Below, piece after piece: positions 43,969-55,795 of a stretch of 64,000 bases of DNA. The stretch is from Solanum dulcamara. Its lineage: Eukaryota > Streptophyta > Magnoliopsida > Solanales > Solanaceae. A program made the position numbers and the translations under genes. The stretch spans positions 72,276,144 to 72,340,143 of the forward strand of contig NC_077244.1 of the NCBI RefSeq assembly GCF_947179165.1, read 5' to 3'. The first letter of the stretch is position 1; the number at the start of each line of letters is the position of its first letter. The notes beneath the pieces are model-generated. The model was given only the letters and a program-made list of their open reading frames with translations, ran no database searches and was not told where the DNA came from.

Positions 43969-46052
43969 TTGATTACTATTTATGTGGTTATTCGAAAATC
44001 ATCTCAAAAAAATTTATTTTTTACTAAATACAATGTTAGTTAGGTTAATTTAATTATAGTTTATATTTTTGAAATTTTTAGTTTTTTCTAAAATAAATTT
44101 TTTTTAAAAAAATATTCTCTCACATCGAAAATTGATGAAGAATTTGGGGGTTTTGGAGCCTATATAAAGGCTCATATTCTTATTAAGAAGAGGGAAGAAG
44201 TGAGAGGTTTTTTAGCCACCCCAAAGTTAGAATTTTTCTTAAATTGACTAGGATTTTAGACTTTTGTCTCCAGCCTAAAGGTGTGAAAATTTCTAGCTTT
44301 CAATCTATATTTTCTTCAATGAAAATAGGAGATTGAAGTTAAAATTTAGGCTAAGAACAGTGTTCTTATAACATCGAACCCGCGAAGATTCGAGTCTAAA
44401 TTTTTAATTTTTTTTGTGGATTGGAGTTCCATCAAGCTCTTGGGTGGTGGTGAAGTTGTCTTCTGCTCGTCGTCTTCAGTCTCGATTCCCGAAAAGAGGT
44501 AAAATCTTTTCTCAGCTTTATTTTATTTAATTATTTCATGTTTTATATTTAGTTGATTCGTAGTCTTATTTTTTTAGTTAGCATGTATTAAAAATAATTA
44601 GATTAATGATAGAAATTTCTTATGGTTAGCATGTGTTAGGATTAATTAGCTATCATGTGTTAGAATTATTTCATGAAAGATCTTAGTTTAGTTCATTATT
44701 TTTCCAAATAGTTTTCTTTGACATTATAAATTTTCATGTTTTTAATTTTTTCTTTTAACATGATTTAGATAACAAAAATATGCTTAAAATTGTTATTTAA
44801 TTAGAATTTTCATGATCTAATTGATTTAATTTTTTTTTAATTTGAGTTAGTATAGTGTATATATTAAATCCGTGTTCTTTAATTACTGAATATATTTCTT
44901 CTTTTTTTTTTCTTTGTCCCCATATATGTATGTTGTTAGTCACTTCTAGGATGCTCATCAATCTAATAACTTAAAATATCATGATATGTTCCTTGGCTTA
45001 GCTTAAAATGAGTAAATGCTTATGTAATTTTATTTTGGTGTATGTGATATCAATTCGAGTCCATCTTTGGACTCCATCCTTGCATATAATTGAGTTTTGA
45101 GTCTCTCATTATCTTGCTTGAATTGTTGGAAGGCTGATACATGGAAAGGAAACTAATATACATGATTTGAATTTGATATTGAGCTATATACACGGAATAC
45201 AGGTGGAAAACAGTGTCATATACACTGATATACAATATCTATATAGTCTGATACGCAAGAAAATAATATTGTATATACTAATATACAATATATATACAGT
45301 CTGATATACAGTGATATAGAGTAGATACATAGAACAAACAGGCGGTATACAGTGTATACAGTTTGATATACAGAAATAATGTTGGTGTACAGTGTATATA
45401 CAATCCGATATACAGTGAAATTGTGCTTAAGGCCCAAAACGCAGATGACCCAATAACTTAGTCCAAACGTACATAAACTAAGTGTCGGGCCATATTTTTA
45501 TGTGTTATTTATTATTTATTTATATTGATTCGGGTTGTAATAATTTATTTACTTATGTTATTTATGCTTGTTTAGATATAAATTTTAATTTATTTTAACT
45601 TAATTAGATTCCCCTAAAGATAAACCAATTCATGTTAATTTACTCTTTAAATGATTTTCTATATTTACTTAGTCATTTGATAAACCTTTACTTTTTTTAT
45701 ATACGTGTATATTATTTACAATGTTTAAATTTGATTATTTTTTCTAAAAAATAATTTTAAAGTCTTCGTTTCCTTTTAAATTAATATTTTTAAAAGTTAG
45801 TCAAATAATTTTTCAAATCGTCGGATAACCGCGCGTTAGCGGCCACTTTAAATGCTTTACACCTTCTCAAAGTGGAAATAAGAAGCTCGTACCTTTTTCT
45901 CTGAATTTTTAAGACTTAAATTTGTTAGGGTCTTTTAGATTAAGTTTTCTTAATTTCTTTAAAAAATTAAGTGGCGACTCTTCTTTTTCTAAAATTGATT
46001 TTTTCTATATAAAGTTGAAATTAATTTTAAACCGTCTTTTTCCGACATGACA
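43774..46052 (+). mobile_element. Solo LTR, 2279 bp, with intact 5-bp target duplication
   Basis: Begins TGTTGACACCCAATTTTGAC and ends CGACATGACA, that is TG...CA. The 5-bp word CTTGT flanks both sides (43769-43773, 46053-46057). No gag-pol lies inside. It contains a promoter-like CCTATATAAAGG at about 44159-44170, followed by a leader with a splice-donor-like AAAGAGGTAAAATC near 44493-44506. The size and the TGTTGACACCC start resemble large gypsy-type (Tat/Ogre-like) LTRs; the lineage is an inference. It arose most simply by recombination between the two LTRs of a full element. Confidence 0.88.
45180..45425. repeat. GATATACAG-type tandem repeats inside the solo LTR
   Basis: Repeating words of TGATATACAGTG and TATACAGT with spacing of roughly 20-35 bp and much variation. 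An AT microsatellite also lies at about 43940-43970 (CTCTCTCT followed by TATATATA). Confidence 0.7.
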
Positions 46053-47382
46053 CTTGTATTTCAAATCAAATTTAGGACAAAGGATATAGTCAATTGATTT
46101 TTCCATCCTTTATAAATTTTGTTCTAAATTCTGTTATTTTTATAAGAAATCATATCAAAGTTCTAAAATAATAGTTGAGGTTGTTGCATGATTAATTTTC
46201 TTTTATTACCAATTGATCCATTTCACTAAAGGGGATGATATTTATACAAATATTCCATCTATTATGAAAAACGGAATAATAAATGTATTAATTTGTGGAA
46301 GAGTGAAGGCATGGGCTTCTTTTTATTTTTCTCGTTAAATAATTCAACGAGACTGAATAGTCAACTTTGGACAAAAATCAAAACTCAACGGGATGAAGAT
46401 TTTGATGACAAAGCTTTTAAGTGAATTGTAAAAGTCACCTTTTGTGATTACTTATTATGAAGAAGTGTAACTAAAATTTGATTTTGTAGATTTAATAATT
46501 TAGTTTTGTGTGTGAAAATTGCGAGAAAAAAAAGAAGGTGGTGAAATAGATAAATGGCATGTAGTGGTCCCATGGCATCAGACGGAATATTCTCTTTTTT
46601 TATATAGATATTATAGATAGATATTTTATATAATTATAACGAAAAAGGATAAAATAATGCTTATTATGTTTCTGATTTATCTCGTATAAGTACCCCTAGT
46701 TAGGAGTATTCTTTTAAATACGCTAAATCGATAATCAAACTAATAGGATATTTATTATCGGTTTTTGGTTTATCGACTTTTGATCTTTAGTAGTTCGATT
46801 TTCTGTTCAACCAATAAGAAAAAACTTTCAAATCGGCTTCTCCAACAATTTGACGCGATACAGGCATATATTGCGACAAGCAAATTAGACGTTCTTGTAA
46901 TGAATACTCACAATTCATAATTCTAGTTGTCGCCTAATACTTGCCATTGTCATTGCAAATCGTATAGTAGCCGCCGTCGTTCTTAATTCTTTAGATTTTG
47001 ACGTTGTGAACCTAAAGTAATATTAAAGCATAAAGGGTAAATACAATGTGATTGTGAAGTAGTGTAAACTGTGAATTGTGTAGGGTATTGGTAGTCTGAT
47101 ATAGTAATTATATTGATATCTTCTGTTTGATACTTTTATATTTATGGATGAATAAAAATTAAAATGGTAAATTATTAATTTTAATGGGTTATTAATTTAC
47201 CAATAACCCAATATTAAATAACCAACACTGAATCGATAACCCAATATTTTTTTGTAAAATCATTAAATAATTGTTAACCCAATAACAATAAAATAATAAT
47301 ATTTTTTTTTGGGTTTTACACCCCCATACCCCTAATGGACCTTTAGCATAGATTATTCCGTGTGTATGTATTTGTTAGGTTC
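46053..47382. other. AT-rich intergenic DNA, nothing recognised
   Basis: No coding region, RNA gene or clear repeat; one short-period AT run near 46600-46630. Confidence 0.4.
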
Positions 47383-47402
47383 GATCCAAAATTTCCAAAA
47401 AT

Positions 47403-47539
47403 TTTTCTATGTTTTTATTGAGCCGAGGGTCTTTCGAAAACAGCCGTCCTACATTGGTAGGAGTCAGGTCTGCGTACACTCTACCCTCCCCAGACCCCAC
47501 GATGTGGGATTTCACTGGGTTGTTGTTGTTGTTGTTGTT
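47403..47539 (+). mobile_element. 5'-truncated SINE with (GTT)n tail and 20-bp target duplication
   Basis: The body has GGGTCTTTCG, GTCTGCGTACACTCTACCCT and CCAGACCCCACGATGTGGG followed by (GTT) repeats, the 3' half of an Au-type nightshade SINE. It is flanked by identical 20-bp words GATCCAAAATTTCCAAAAAT at 47383-47402 and 47540-47559. Confidence 0.88.
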
Positions 47540-47693
47540 GATCCAAAATTTCCAAAAATCACTCGACATGTATGAGCCTAGTTTTGTGAGAAAAATATTT
47601 TTTTTGACATCTTTCATAACTTCTAACTCTTGTCAATTCAAATTTATTGACTGTTACACAGGGATAAGATACAAAAAATATAATATCTATGCT

Positions 47694-47815
47694 ACAACAA
47701 TCCAGTGAAATTCCACCACGTGGGGTCTGGGAAAGTTAAAATATACGCAGATCTTACTCCTACTACGGTAGGACTATTGTTTCCGAAATACCCTCAGCTC
47801 AATAGAAGCAATAAT
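47694..47815 (-). mobile_element. Second Au-type SINE relic, opposite strand
   Basis: On the minus strand it reads TGAGGGTATTTCGGAAACAA, GTAAGATCTGCGTATATT and CCAGACCCCACGTGGTGG, the same family as 47403-47539 with more changes. No target duplication resolved. Confidence 0.75.
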
Positions 47816-48499
47816 AATCTATGCTAAAGGTCCAGTAATACTAATCAGATTTGATCCCCTATTAATTAAGGAAAGTTTTCTTTAAAAAAATAATAATCTA
47901 TTTTACCCTTCAAAATTATAGAGTTTGGTTTGGAAGAAATGTTTATTCTCCTCTTTTGAGGCAGAAATCTCAACTGAAAAATATAAGTAAACAAGTATAT
48001 TCACACAGATCAAATACACACTATGGACTTGTATGTTTTAGGGGCTAATTAATATTTTTAATCTATATACCTTGTCTAGAGGGAGCTAGGTAGGCGGGTA
48101 ATTTATTTGGGGTGGATGTCTCCTAAAAAGTAACGGAGATATGTGAAAGTAGACTCAAACTAAGATTCTGCTTGTAATCTTGATGGGACGATTGCAAAAC
48201 CTAGTTCTTTATGCATTTAAAAACTTCTTAATTTTTTAGCAATATCTCTAGAGCTCCATTTTAGAAGCAGGCTTTTAGGCGTCGGAGTTTGATTCCTCAG
48301 TTTGATTTTTTCAATTTTTGATTTGATTGTTCAATTTTCAATTATGAAAAAGTGTGCACCAAATAACAAATTGACTTAATTTTGTTCGATTCATTTTTTT
48401 CCCTTTCATATTTAGTTCAATTTTTCGATATTTATATCGGGTCAATTTTCTCATGTTTGATTGACTTAAATGTTTTGAATTTTTTTTTCTAAATCAACT
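47816..48499. other. AT-rich intergenic DNA
   Basis: No gene or element recognised. Confidence 0.35.
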
Positions 48500-48599
48500 T
48501 ATTTTCCTCAAATTTGAGGAAAATGACTTTCTTCCAAAAATTAAGGAAAACTTTTTTCAAAACTCTCCTCCAACTTAAAATTACAATGTTTTCTTCTTA

Positions 48600-49230
48600 C
48601 ACACCCCTACCACGACCCCTTCCCCCCAAAACAAACTTAATTTCTTTTTTAAGAAAAAATTAAAAATTTATTTTTGAAAAATATTTACATTTTGAAAAAT
48701 TTATTTTTTTACTCTATCTCTGCCCCGGCCACCCTACCCCAAAAATATTTTAAAACTTTACTTTTTTGAAAAATATTATTTTATTTTATTAACCCACTCC
48801 TGCCCCTCCCTCCCTTCCCCTACCAGCCCCCACCTCTACCCTCACTGCTCCCCGTCCCACAAAAAAATTAAAAAAATATTTTTTAATATATTTTAAATTT
48901 TAAAAAAATTATTTTTTTACCTCGACCTCCTTACCAGCCCACCAGTCTCCCCATCCACACACACACAAAAAATTAAAATTTACTTTTAAAATTTTTATTT
49001 TTTTACATCATCCTACCCACAACCCCGATCCCACCCACTCCCAACCCACAAGCCCCTCCCCCCCCCACAAAAATAAATTAAAAATTTATTTTTGAAAAAT
49101 ATTTTAAGTTTTAAAAATTTCATTTTTCACCCTGCTCCTAAACACGACCCCGTGCCAACCCCCACCTCCCGCCCCACTCCCAAAAAGAATTAAAAAATTA
49201 TTTTTTAAGAAAATCAAGTTATTTGAAAGT
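48600..49230. repeat. Minisatellite of about five C-rich/AT-rich units
   Basis: Alternating blocks of CCCC-rich DNA (CCACCCCTCCC-like) and AAAAATTAAAAATTTATTTTTGAAAA-like DNA (words kept short: AAAATTAAAAATTTATT) repeat about five times with a period of 100-130 bp. It sits in a larger block with GGAAAATGACTTTCTTCC near 48525 and TTATTTTCCTGAAAATA near 49390, inverted in part, so the array may lie inside an old MITE of the family seen in NBR1 intron 1. Confidence 0.7.
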
Positions 49231-49480
49231 TGGGTATGGAGTCAGGTGTGGTCCGATTTCGATTCGAAAGTTGAGATCGAGTTTAAATTTAAAAGTCAAA
49301 TCTTGGATTGAAAGTCGAGTTGGGTCCCAAATCAAGGATCGTGATCGAATCCCGAGTCAATTACTATGATTGATTTTCATGTCAGAAATTATTTTCCTGA
49401 AAATATTTTTTACTCTCTAACCAAAAATAAAAAATATTTTCTAAAAAATATTTTCGTTTATTAACCAAACAATAGAAACC

Positions 49481-50269
49481 TGAACCTATTAACTATCATA
49501 TTTGTCTAACAACCAACTAAGGACTAAAGAAATTAGGTGAAGTTATCACAACATATCCTCACAGAAAATGGTAAAATACCTGTTTGATACTCAGGAGATT
49601 AGTGGAGTGACCATTACAATTGAAAACAATAAAAAATAGTAAAAAAAGAGGGCTATATATTAATACACATGAATGTTTTGGCCTCACCAACAAAAAAGAG
49701 TAGACAAAGATGCAATTAAGCTAATTTAGTGGTATGTTTGGGGGAGCTTTTGGAAAGCTAAAATTATTTTTTTTTTTAATAAAAGAAGTGCTTATTTTTA
49801 AAACAAATATAAATGTTTTTGAATAGTAGCAAGAGTTCTTTTTTTAAGAGGACCATTTTTTTCAAAAATACTTTTGGAACTTTGATCAAGTATAAATGTG
49901 CTTCTCTAATAGTTAAAAGTATTTTTCAAATTTATTAGCCACACACATTACTATTCCCCAAAAGGTTTTTTTTTTAATATATTTTTTAAATAAAATATAT
50001 ACATTTACTTTAGAAATTTGGCTAAACAAACTTTTTCTGATGTTTTTGTTTACCAAGAACAAGAATAGAGATACACAAACTACCCCCTAGAGCTCCAAAT
50101 TAAAATTACCCATCATTGGCAAACATCATCAACTAGGAAATGCACCTCACAAGTCCCTGCACTGTCATATTTGCCACTCTTATCAATTTTTTTAAATACT
50201 TCACTCTGTTATACTGTCGGTCCATTGAAGATGACTCATGATAATTTTATATTAAAGAATTATTACTAA
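49481..50269. other. AT-rich intergenic DNA with a weak MITE-like block
   Basis: 49723-50040 starts GGTATGTTTGGGGGAGCTTTTGG, a type of end known from nightshade MITEs (first 20 bases considered), but no right end was found. Nothing else recognised. Confidence 0.35.
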
Positions 50270-50277
50270 GGCATAAT

Positions 50278-50843
50278 TAGAGCTGTCAAAATGGGCTAGC
50301 CCAATCCAATTCAGTCCTAAAAGACTAGCGAGTTAAATGAGTTAGGACGGATTGATCCTTCAATCAAAAAATGAAAAATATTGATCTCTTAGAAAGACTA
50401 TCAAACATTGATCAACACAACACCAATACATCAAAAATTCACATGTCCATAAGTTCCAAACACTTTAGTGGAATACTTACAAAATAATAGAATACATTAC
50501 ATGATCATTTTTTCATAAACTGGACAAGAAAGGAGAAATAAGAAATTAGTCATAAACACAAAAGTAAAAGATTTCAAAGATTCATAGTTATAATAACTTC
50601 AATTGCCTAGTTGCTGAAGATTTGACAAAATAAAATACTACTTAAAATATATATATAATAAATATTTTTAAAATTAATCGGCCTCTAAGGTTCGTGGGTT
50701 GAGCCCATGAGGCTGACGGGCCAAATAAGATTGGGCTAAAAAGCCCCATTCCTAAACGGGCTGAAATTTTTTAGCTCAAACCTATTTAATTCAAGAATTG
50801 AATTGGGTCAACCTCACTTGACAAACTTATTTTGACAGTTCTA
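50278..50843. mobile_element. hAT-like MITE with TAGAGCTGTCAAAATG ends
   Basis: Left end TAGAGCTGTCAAAATGGGC, right end the inverted TATTTTGACAGTTCTA. Flanking 8-mers GGCATAAT and GCCATATT match at six of eight positions, as worn 8-bp hAT duplications would. The interior has GGGCTAGCCC and GGGCTAAAAAGCCC words and no coding region. Confidence 0.8.
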
Positions 50844-51090
50844 GCCATATTGGAGGGGTATTCTTCCCTGGCTAACAATCAAATCAGGGGAATAATTTTC
50901 CAAACCTATTATATTGATATACCCTATTAGGGTTGTTCAAATGTTGAATTGAGCCTGGCAAATTCTTCTATAGGACTTAGTCAACTATAATCCATCGCAT
51001 AACGAAGTAATTAAGCAATATTTTCTCACTATCGTGAGACTTGTATTTACTCCCTTTAATTTTAGTAGAAATGGTAAAAAAAATATTATA

Positions 51091-51328
51091 TTCCCTTCGT
51101 TTCAATTTATTTTTCTTAATTGACATGGAGTTTAGAAAAATAATTTTTTTTTTGAATCTTGTGATCTTAAATTAAATATATGTTAAATGTATCAAAATAT
51201 TCTTTAATCGTATGATTTTAAACATGTCATATGGAAAGTTGAAATAAAAGAGTTGATCAAAGGGAATAAATATTTTTTTAAAATGAACTAAAAAAGAAAG
51301 ATAGTCAAACAAATTAAAACAGAAGAAA
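51091..51328. mobile_element. Stowaway-like MITE
   Basis: Left end TTCCCTTCGTTTCAATTTAT, right end the inverted AAACAAATTAAAACAGAAG. The interior holds GAATCTTGTGATCTTAA as in the repeat at 15653-15875. Confidence 0.65.
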
Positions 51329-52679
51329 TAACTATTTTGGGTAAATATGCCATATGTCGCCCTATTATCATCCCTTTTGCCATACGTGTGAGTTGCATGC
51401 AATATACTTTTTGGTTTGGATGGGGTTATTTTGTGTTAAATAGGTACACATTTGTTAAAGTTGAAGTGTTTAATAGGAAAAAATATTTGCATTTTTGCTT
51501 CTATTTTGTGTTGGTTTTTTATTTTTGCCTTTTATAACATATAATTTTTTTCCTAAGGCATAAATTTATATTTTTATATTATAATATTTCATAAATTATA
51601 TTCAAATATAATTTTAACTTTTAAAAAAATATATATCACTATACATAAATTCGATTGCTAAAAAGAACGTTTAAAACTCAAATCATTTAAAAAGCAAAAC
51701 GTGCCATTTTATGAATGAATGAATCACACAAGTTTATGGGGCCTCTTATGAGATAAATTAAAATATATAGTAATGGTTATTATATTTATACATCAATTCA
51801 CTCTTTTTCCTAACCAAGTGGATGCGTGGGGCAGGTCGGGAAGAAAGAAATAACAACAAACAAGAGAGAGAGAAAAAGAGTAGCTTTCAGTTATTTAAGA
51901 TGTGAAAAGATATAATAGAAGAATTAGTTTGTAGTAATTGACTGGTTCAAACGTCCAAGTTTAATAAGATGGATTGACTAAATAATTTTAGTTTGTTAGG
52001 AATAAAAATACGAATTATTATTTTACGTGGCCCTCCTTATAGCTCTCAATAGATATTTTTATTTTTTGAAAGAAATGGTCACACTCAATATTTTCCTCAA
52101 ATAAGTAAATGTAATAAGAGAATCAAACAAAATAAGAATTTAGTTAGTCAACTAATTGAACTATCAAAATTCTCTGATCAAATATTACTCTCATATCTCA
52201 ATAGGCAGTAAAATCTACACAATTAGAATATTCATTTAAGCCAATGGAGATTGTAAAAGAAAATGTACAGCTTGGTAGCGCGTTTATATGTGCTATTCAA
52301 GTAAGAAAATACTTTAACATTATATACCATATTACTATATTTAAAAATGGTCTACATGTATTTGTGTTATTCATGTGCAAATTTACTGTTATTAAAAATA
52401 ATCCATGTTTTGTGTTATTCATGTGTAAGTAAGAAAGTTCCATCCATTATACGCCAAATTTGGAAATAAAAAGCCGTTTGACTACGCTAGCAACAAGGCA
52501 CACTAGTCTAATTAACCAATTAAAATGATGAATTAGTCCTTGGGATGAAAAAATAGGATACTTGCGACAAATATGATTAAATTCCTCATTGTTCAAACCA
52601 ATAAATGATACCTTCTTTCAATTTGTTTTTCTTAATGTGATTGGACACGAAATTTTAAGAAAGTAAAGAAGATTCTTAG

Positions 52680-53033
52680 GAGTTGTTTGGTATGAGTGAT
52701 TGGGGACAATAATCTTAGAATAAAATGTAAAATTATTTTATCTTGTTTTTGGTTAAGGGTATTAGATTGTCCCGGGATTCCAATACACCCAATGCCAGAT
52801 AGCTGCCGTAACATTTAGCAACAAAAAAATATTTAACCTAACAAGTTCGACCCTGTCTCCGAGGGACAGTTGAACTAGCGACTCATGAATGCTACCGGGT
52901 TGGACGAGCCAACATTTATCCCCCCATTTGTATCACACTAATGAGATAAGTTATCTCATATACATGGTGGAATAACTAATTCATAGGATAACTTTGTCCA
53001 TCTCATCCCCATACCAAACATAAATCTTGTGGT
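52680..53033. mobile_element. MITE with GTTTGGTATGAG ends and an insert
   Basis: Left end GTTGTTTGGTATGAGTGATT, right end the inverted CATCCCCATACCAAAC-type word. A block at about 52795-52920 with AGTTCGACCCTGTC and GGGTTGGACGAGCC does not match the rest and looks like a later insertion, perhaps a SINE. Confidence 0.55.
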
Positions 53034-53881
53034 TGTAACTAAATATATGTATAATGTATCAAAATGTTCTTTAATCTTAAAATGTCAAACATGTCACCTG
53101 AAATGTTGAAATTAACAAGTGCCCAAAAATTATGAAAGAAACATTCTTTCCTAACTTTAGTTTAAGAAAAATAAAGTTGTGCTCTTGTTATCGTTTATAT
53201 CATTTCTTCATGAGGGTGAGCGCCTGATTCTAACACCAATAAACACATGATAACATATTGATATTGCAACTAAAAAGTTTGTAACTCTTCACTTTAACCC
53301 TTAAACCATTGGAAGTATTCTTCTTTTCTTTTTTCCTATATGATAAAAAGAAGTAGAAGAAGAAGAAAATCACTCATCCAAGTCACTTTAACCATTTAAT
53401 CTTCTTCTAGAGTTAGAAGGGAGAAAAAAAAGAAAGCATCTCAAGACTTGTACACTATCATTAGAATTTTCTGTCCGACAAAGATAGAAATAAAATATAT
53501 GTATATTTCACTCTTTTTAAATCTCACTTATAAAATTATATCGGATATGTTATTGTTGTAAATGACTAAAGATTATTATTTATTGATGTGTGGAAATTTC
53601 AATAGTCAATTCATGGAAACACTTAACAATAATATGATCAAATAATTTTTATTTTAAAAAACAATGTGAGGCATAAGGCATTGGCAAGTTTTTTCCACAC
53701 GTTCTCAACTTGACTTGAAAAGGTAAGTCTACGCTCGTTTTTCATACAATGCCGCCAACCAAATTTGATTCATAAAAACACCAATAAAAACTTAGAAAAA
53801 AATCCATCAACCACCACAGGCTGGTTGCCTCATCCACCTCTCTCCTCCTCCCTCCGGCCTACCGGAAAAACAAGAACCTCA

Positions 53882-55795
53882 ATGGCTTCCACTGCTTCAA
53901 ATTTCCACTTTTTCCTATTGTCCCTTGTCACCCTTTTCCTTATTGTTCAAGCAAGACTGAATCTTCATCCACCCGATCATGCTGCACTTTTGCTTATACA
54001 AAAAGACTTAGGCATTCAAGGTCAACACATTGCTCTTCATAACCCCTGTACGCTCCCAGGAATATCCTGCGAGCGTAGACCGGCTAACAGAACACAAATT
54101 CTGAGAGTCACCCGTATTGTATTCAGATCCAATGGATTGAGGGGAACTTTGTCTTCAGCAATTGGCAAACTTTCTGAACTCAAAGAGCTTTCTCTTTCAG
54201 ACAATCAACTATCTGACCAAATCCCGGTTCAGATTCTTGATTGTCGGAAATTGGAGATTCTTGAACTTCAAAACAACCGATTTTCTGGGAAAATTCCATC
54301 TGAATTGTCATCTTTAATCCGTCTGAGGGTAGTTGACTTTTCGTCGAATGAGTTTTCTGGGAATCTCAACTTCTTGAAGTACTTTCCTAATTTAGAAAAA
54401 CTCTCCCTGGCTGATAATATGTTCACTGGAAAAATACGATTTTCTTTGAAATCTTTCAGGAATCTTCGTTTCCTCAACATTTCAGGGAACAGTTTCCTTG
54501 AAGGTCCAGTACCTGTCGTGAGTCAAATTGAGCATTTATCAGCAGATTTGAATCGAAACAACGTCGTCCCCAAACGATACATTCTTGCTGAAAATTCAAC
54601 AAGGTCAAATCGGATATCTGCAATGGGGCCTGCTTCCAATTCAGCAATTGCCCCAGCTCCAGCACCGGTCAATCATATTGTACCGGCGGTGCATAAACGT
54701 AACAAGAAGAAAAGGAAGATAAGATCTTGGTTTCTTGGTTTCCTGGCTGGAACTTTCGCAGGGGGTATATCTGCTGTGCTCTGTTCGTTGCTCTTCAAGC
54801 TTGTAATGTTCTTCGTAAGAAGGGGAAAGAACAATTCAAGTTTAACGATATTTAGTCCGTTGATCAAGAAAGCCGAGGACTTGGCTTTCTTAGAGAATGA
54901 AGATGGAGTGGCATCACTTGAAATGATTGGGAAAGGAGGCTGTGGAGAAGTTTATAGAGCCGAGTTACCAGGAAGTGATGGGAAGATTATCGCTATAAAG
55001 AAGATTATACAATCTCCAATGGATGCTGCAGAGATCACTGAGGAAAATACCAAGGCTTTGAACAAGAAAATGCGCCAAGTTAAATCAGAAATTCAAATTG
55101 TGGGTCAAATCAGACACCGGAATCTGCTTCCATTACTAGCACATATGCCAAGGCCAGATTGCCATTACTTGGTCTATGAATATATGAAAAATGGGAGTTT
55201 ACATGACATCCTCCAGCAAGTCGCAGAAGGGACAAGGGAATTAGATTGGTTGGGACGACACAGAATTGCAGAGGGGGTAGCTGCTGGTCTTGAGTATCTT
55301 CATATAAACCATACTCAACGTATAATTCACAGAGATCTAAAGCCAGCAAATATCCTTCTTGATGATGATATGGAAGCTCGAATTGCTGATTTTGGCCTTG
55401 CAAAGGCAGTTCCAGATGCTCATACACATGTTACAACTTCAAATGTCGCAGGAACTGTGGGCTTTATTGCACCAGAATACCATCAGACACTGAAGTTTAC
55501 AGACAAGTGTGATATATACAGCTTCGGTGTGGTGCTAGCCGTGCTGGTAATTGGAAAGCTTCCATCAGATGATTTTTTCCAGCATACTTCTGAGATGAGT
55601 TTAGTTAAGTGGCTGAGAAATGTAATGACATCTGATGATCCTAAAAGAGCAATTGATCCTAAGCTGATAGGAAATGGATACGAAGAGCAAATGCTTTTGG
55701 TTCTCAAGATAGCTTGCTTTTGTACTCTGGACAATCCAAAGGAGAGGCCTAACAGTAAGGATGTTAGGTGCATGTTAACTCAGATCAAGCATTAA
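53882..55795 (+). CDS. SOBIR1: SOBIR1-type LRR receptor-like kinase, intronless
   Basis: 637 residues from ATG 53882. The frame is open 39 codons further upstream, but only from a TTG, and the chosen start gives a proper signal peptide (MASTASNFHFFLLSLVTLFL, 1-24). Then a cysteine-bounded N-cap (CTLPGISC), five short leucine-rich repeats at about 70-220, a Pro-rich juxtamembrane part, and one membrane helix at about 283-309 with the GxxxGxxxG pattern (GFLAGTFAGG) typical of SOBIR1. The kinase runs from about 349: Gly loop GKGGCGEV, AIKK, HRD at 483-485 with KPAN, DFGLAK, IAPEY. All catalytic residues are present and it is an RD kinase. SOBIR1 constitutively pairs with LRR receptor-like proteins at the plasma membrane, and with BAK1 it gives signalling for apoplastic effectors. 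Low LRR number, length (641 in Arabidopsis) and lack of introns fit the family. Confidence 0.95.
   Translation: MASTASNFHFFLLSLVTLFLIVQARLNLHPPDHAALLLIQKDLGIQGQHIALHNPCTLPGISCERRPANRTQILRVTRIVFRSNGLRGTLSSAIGKLSELKELSLSDNQLSDQIPVQILDCRKLEILELQNNRFSGKIPSELSSLIRLRVVDFSSNEFSGNLNFLKYFPNLEKLSLADNMFTGKIRFSLKSFRNLRFLNISGNSFLEGPVPVVSQIEHLSADLNRNNVVPKRYILAENSTRSNRISAMGPASNSAIAPAPAPVNHIVPAVHKRNKKKRKIRSWFLGFLAGTFAGGISAVLCSLLFKLVMFFVRRGKNNSSLTIFSPLIKKAEDLAFLENEDGVASLEMIGKGGCGEVYRAELPGSDGKIIAIKKIIQSPMDAAEITEENTKALNKKMRQVKSEIQIVGQIRHRNLLPLLAHMPRPDCHYLVYEYMKNGSLHDILQQVAEGTRELDWLGRHRIAEGVAAGLEYLHINHTQRIIHRDLKPANILLDDDMEARIADFGLAKAVPDAHTHVTTSNVAGTVGFIAPEYHQTLKFTDKCDIYSFGVVLAVLVIGKLPSDDFFQHTSEMSLVKWLRNVMTSDDPKRAIDPKLIGNGYEEQMLLVLKIACFCTLDNPKERPNSKDVRCMLTQIKH

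Larger units (their letters stand above)
50852..53881. other. Intergenic region upstream of SOBIR1, with MITE relics
   Basis: No gene recognised. It contains the two MITEs listed next. The last about 200 bp before the SOBIR1 ATG hold the likely leader. A W-box core TTGACT lies at 53710-53715 and a perfect splice-donor-like AAGGTAAGT at about 53720-53728. Confidence 0.5.

Noticed and set aside
43774..46052. Full gypsy retrotransposon
   Set aside because: No gag-pol, primer site or second LTR inside; flanking CTTGT words sit directly at both ends of a single LTR.
53765..53881. N-terminal extension of SOBIR1 by 39 residues
   Set aside because: The extension would begin at a TTG, not an ATG, and would hide the signal peptide that starts at MASTASNF.
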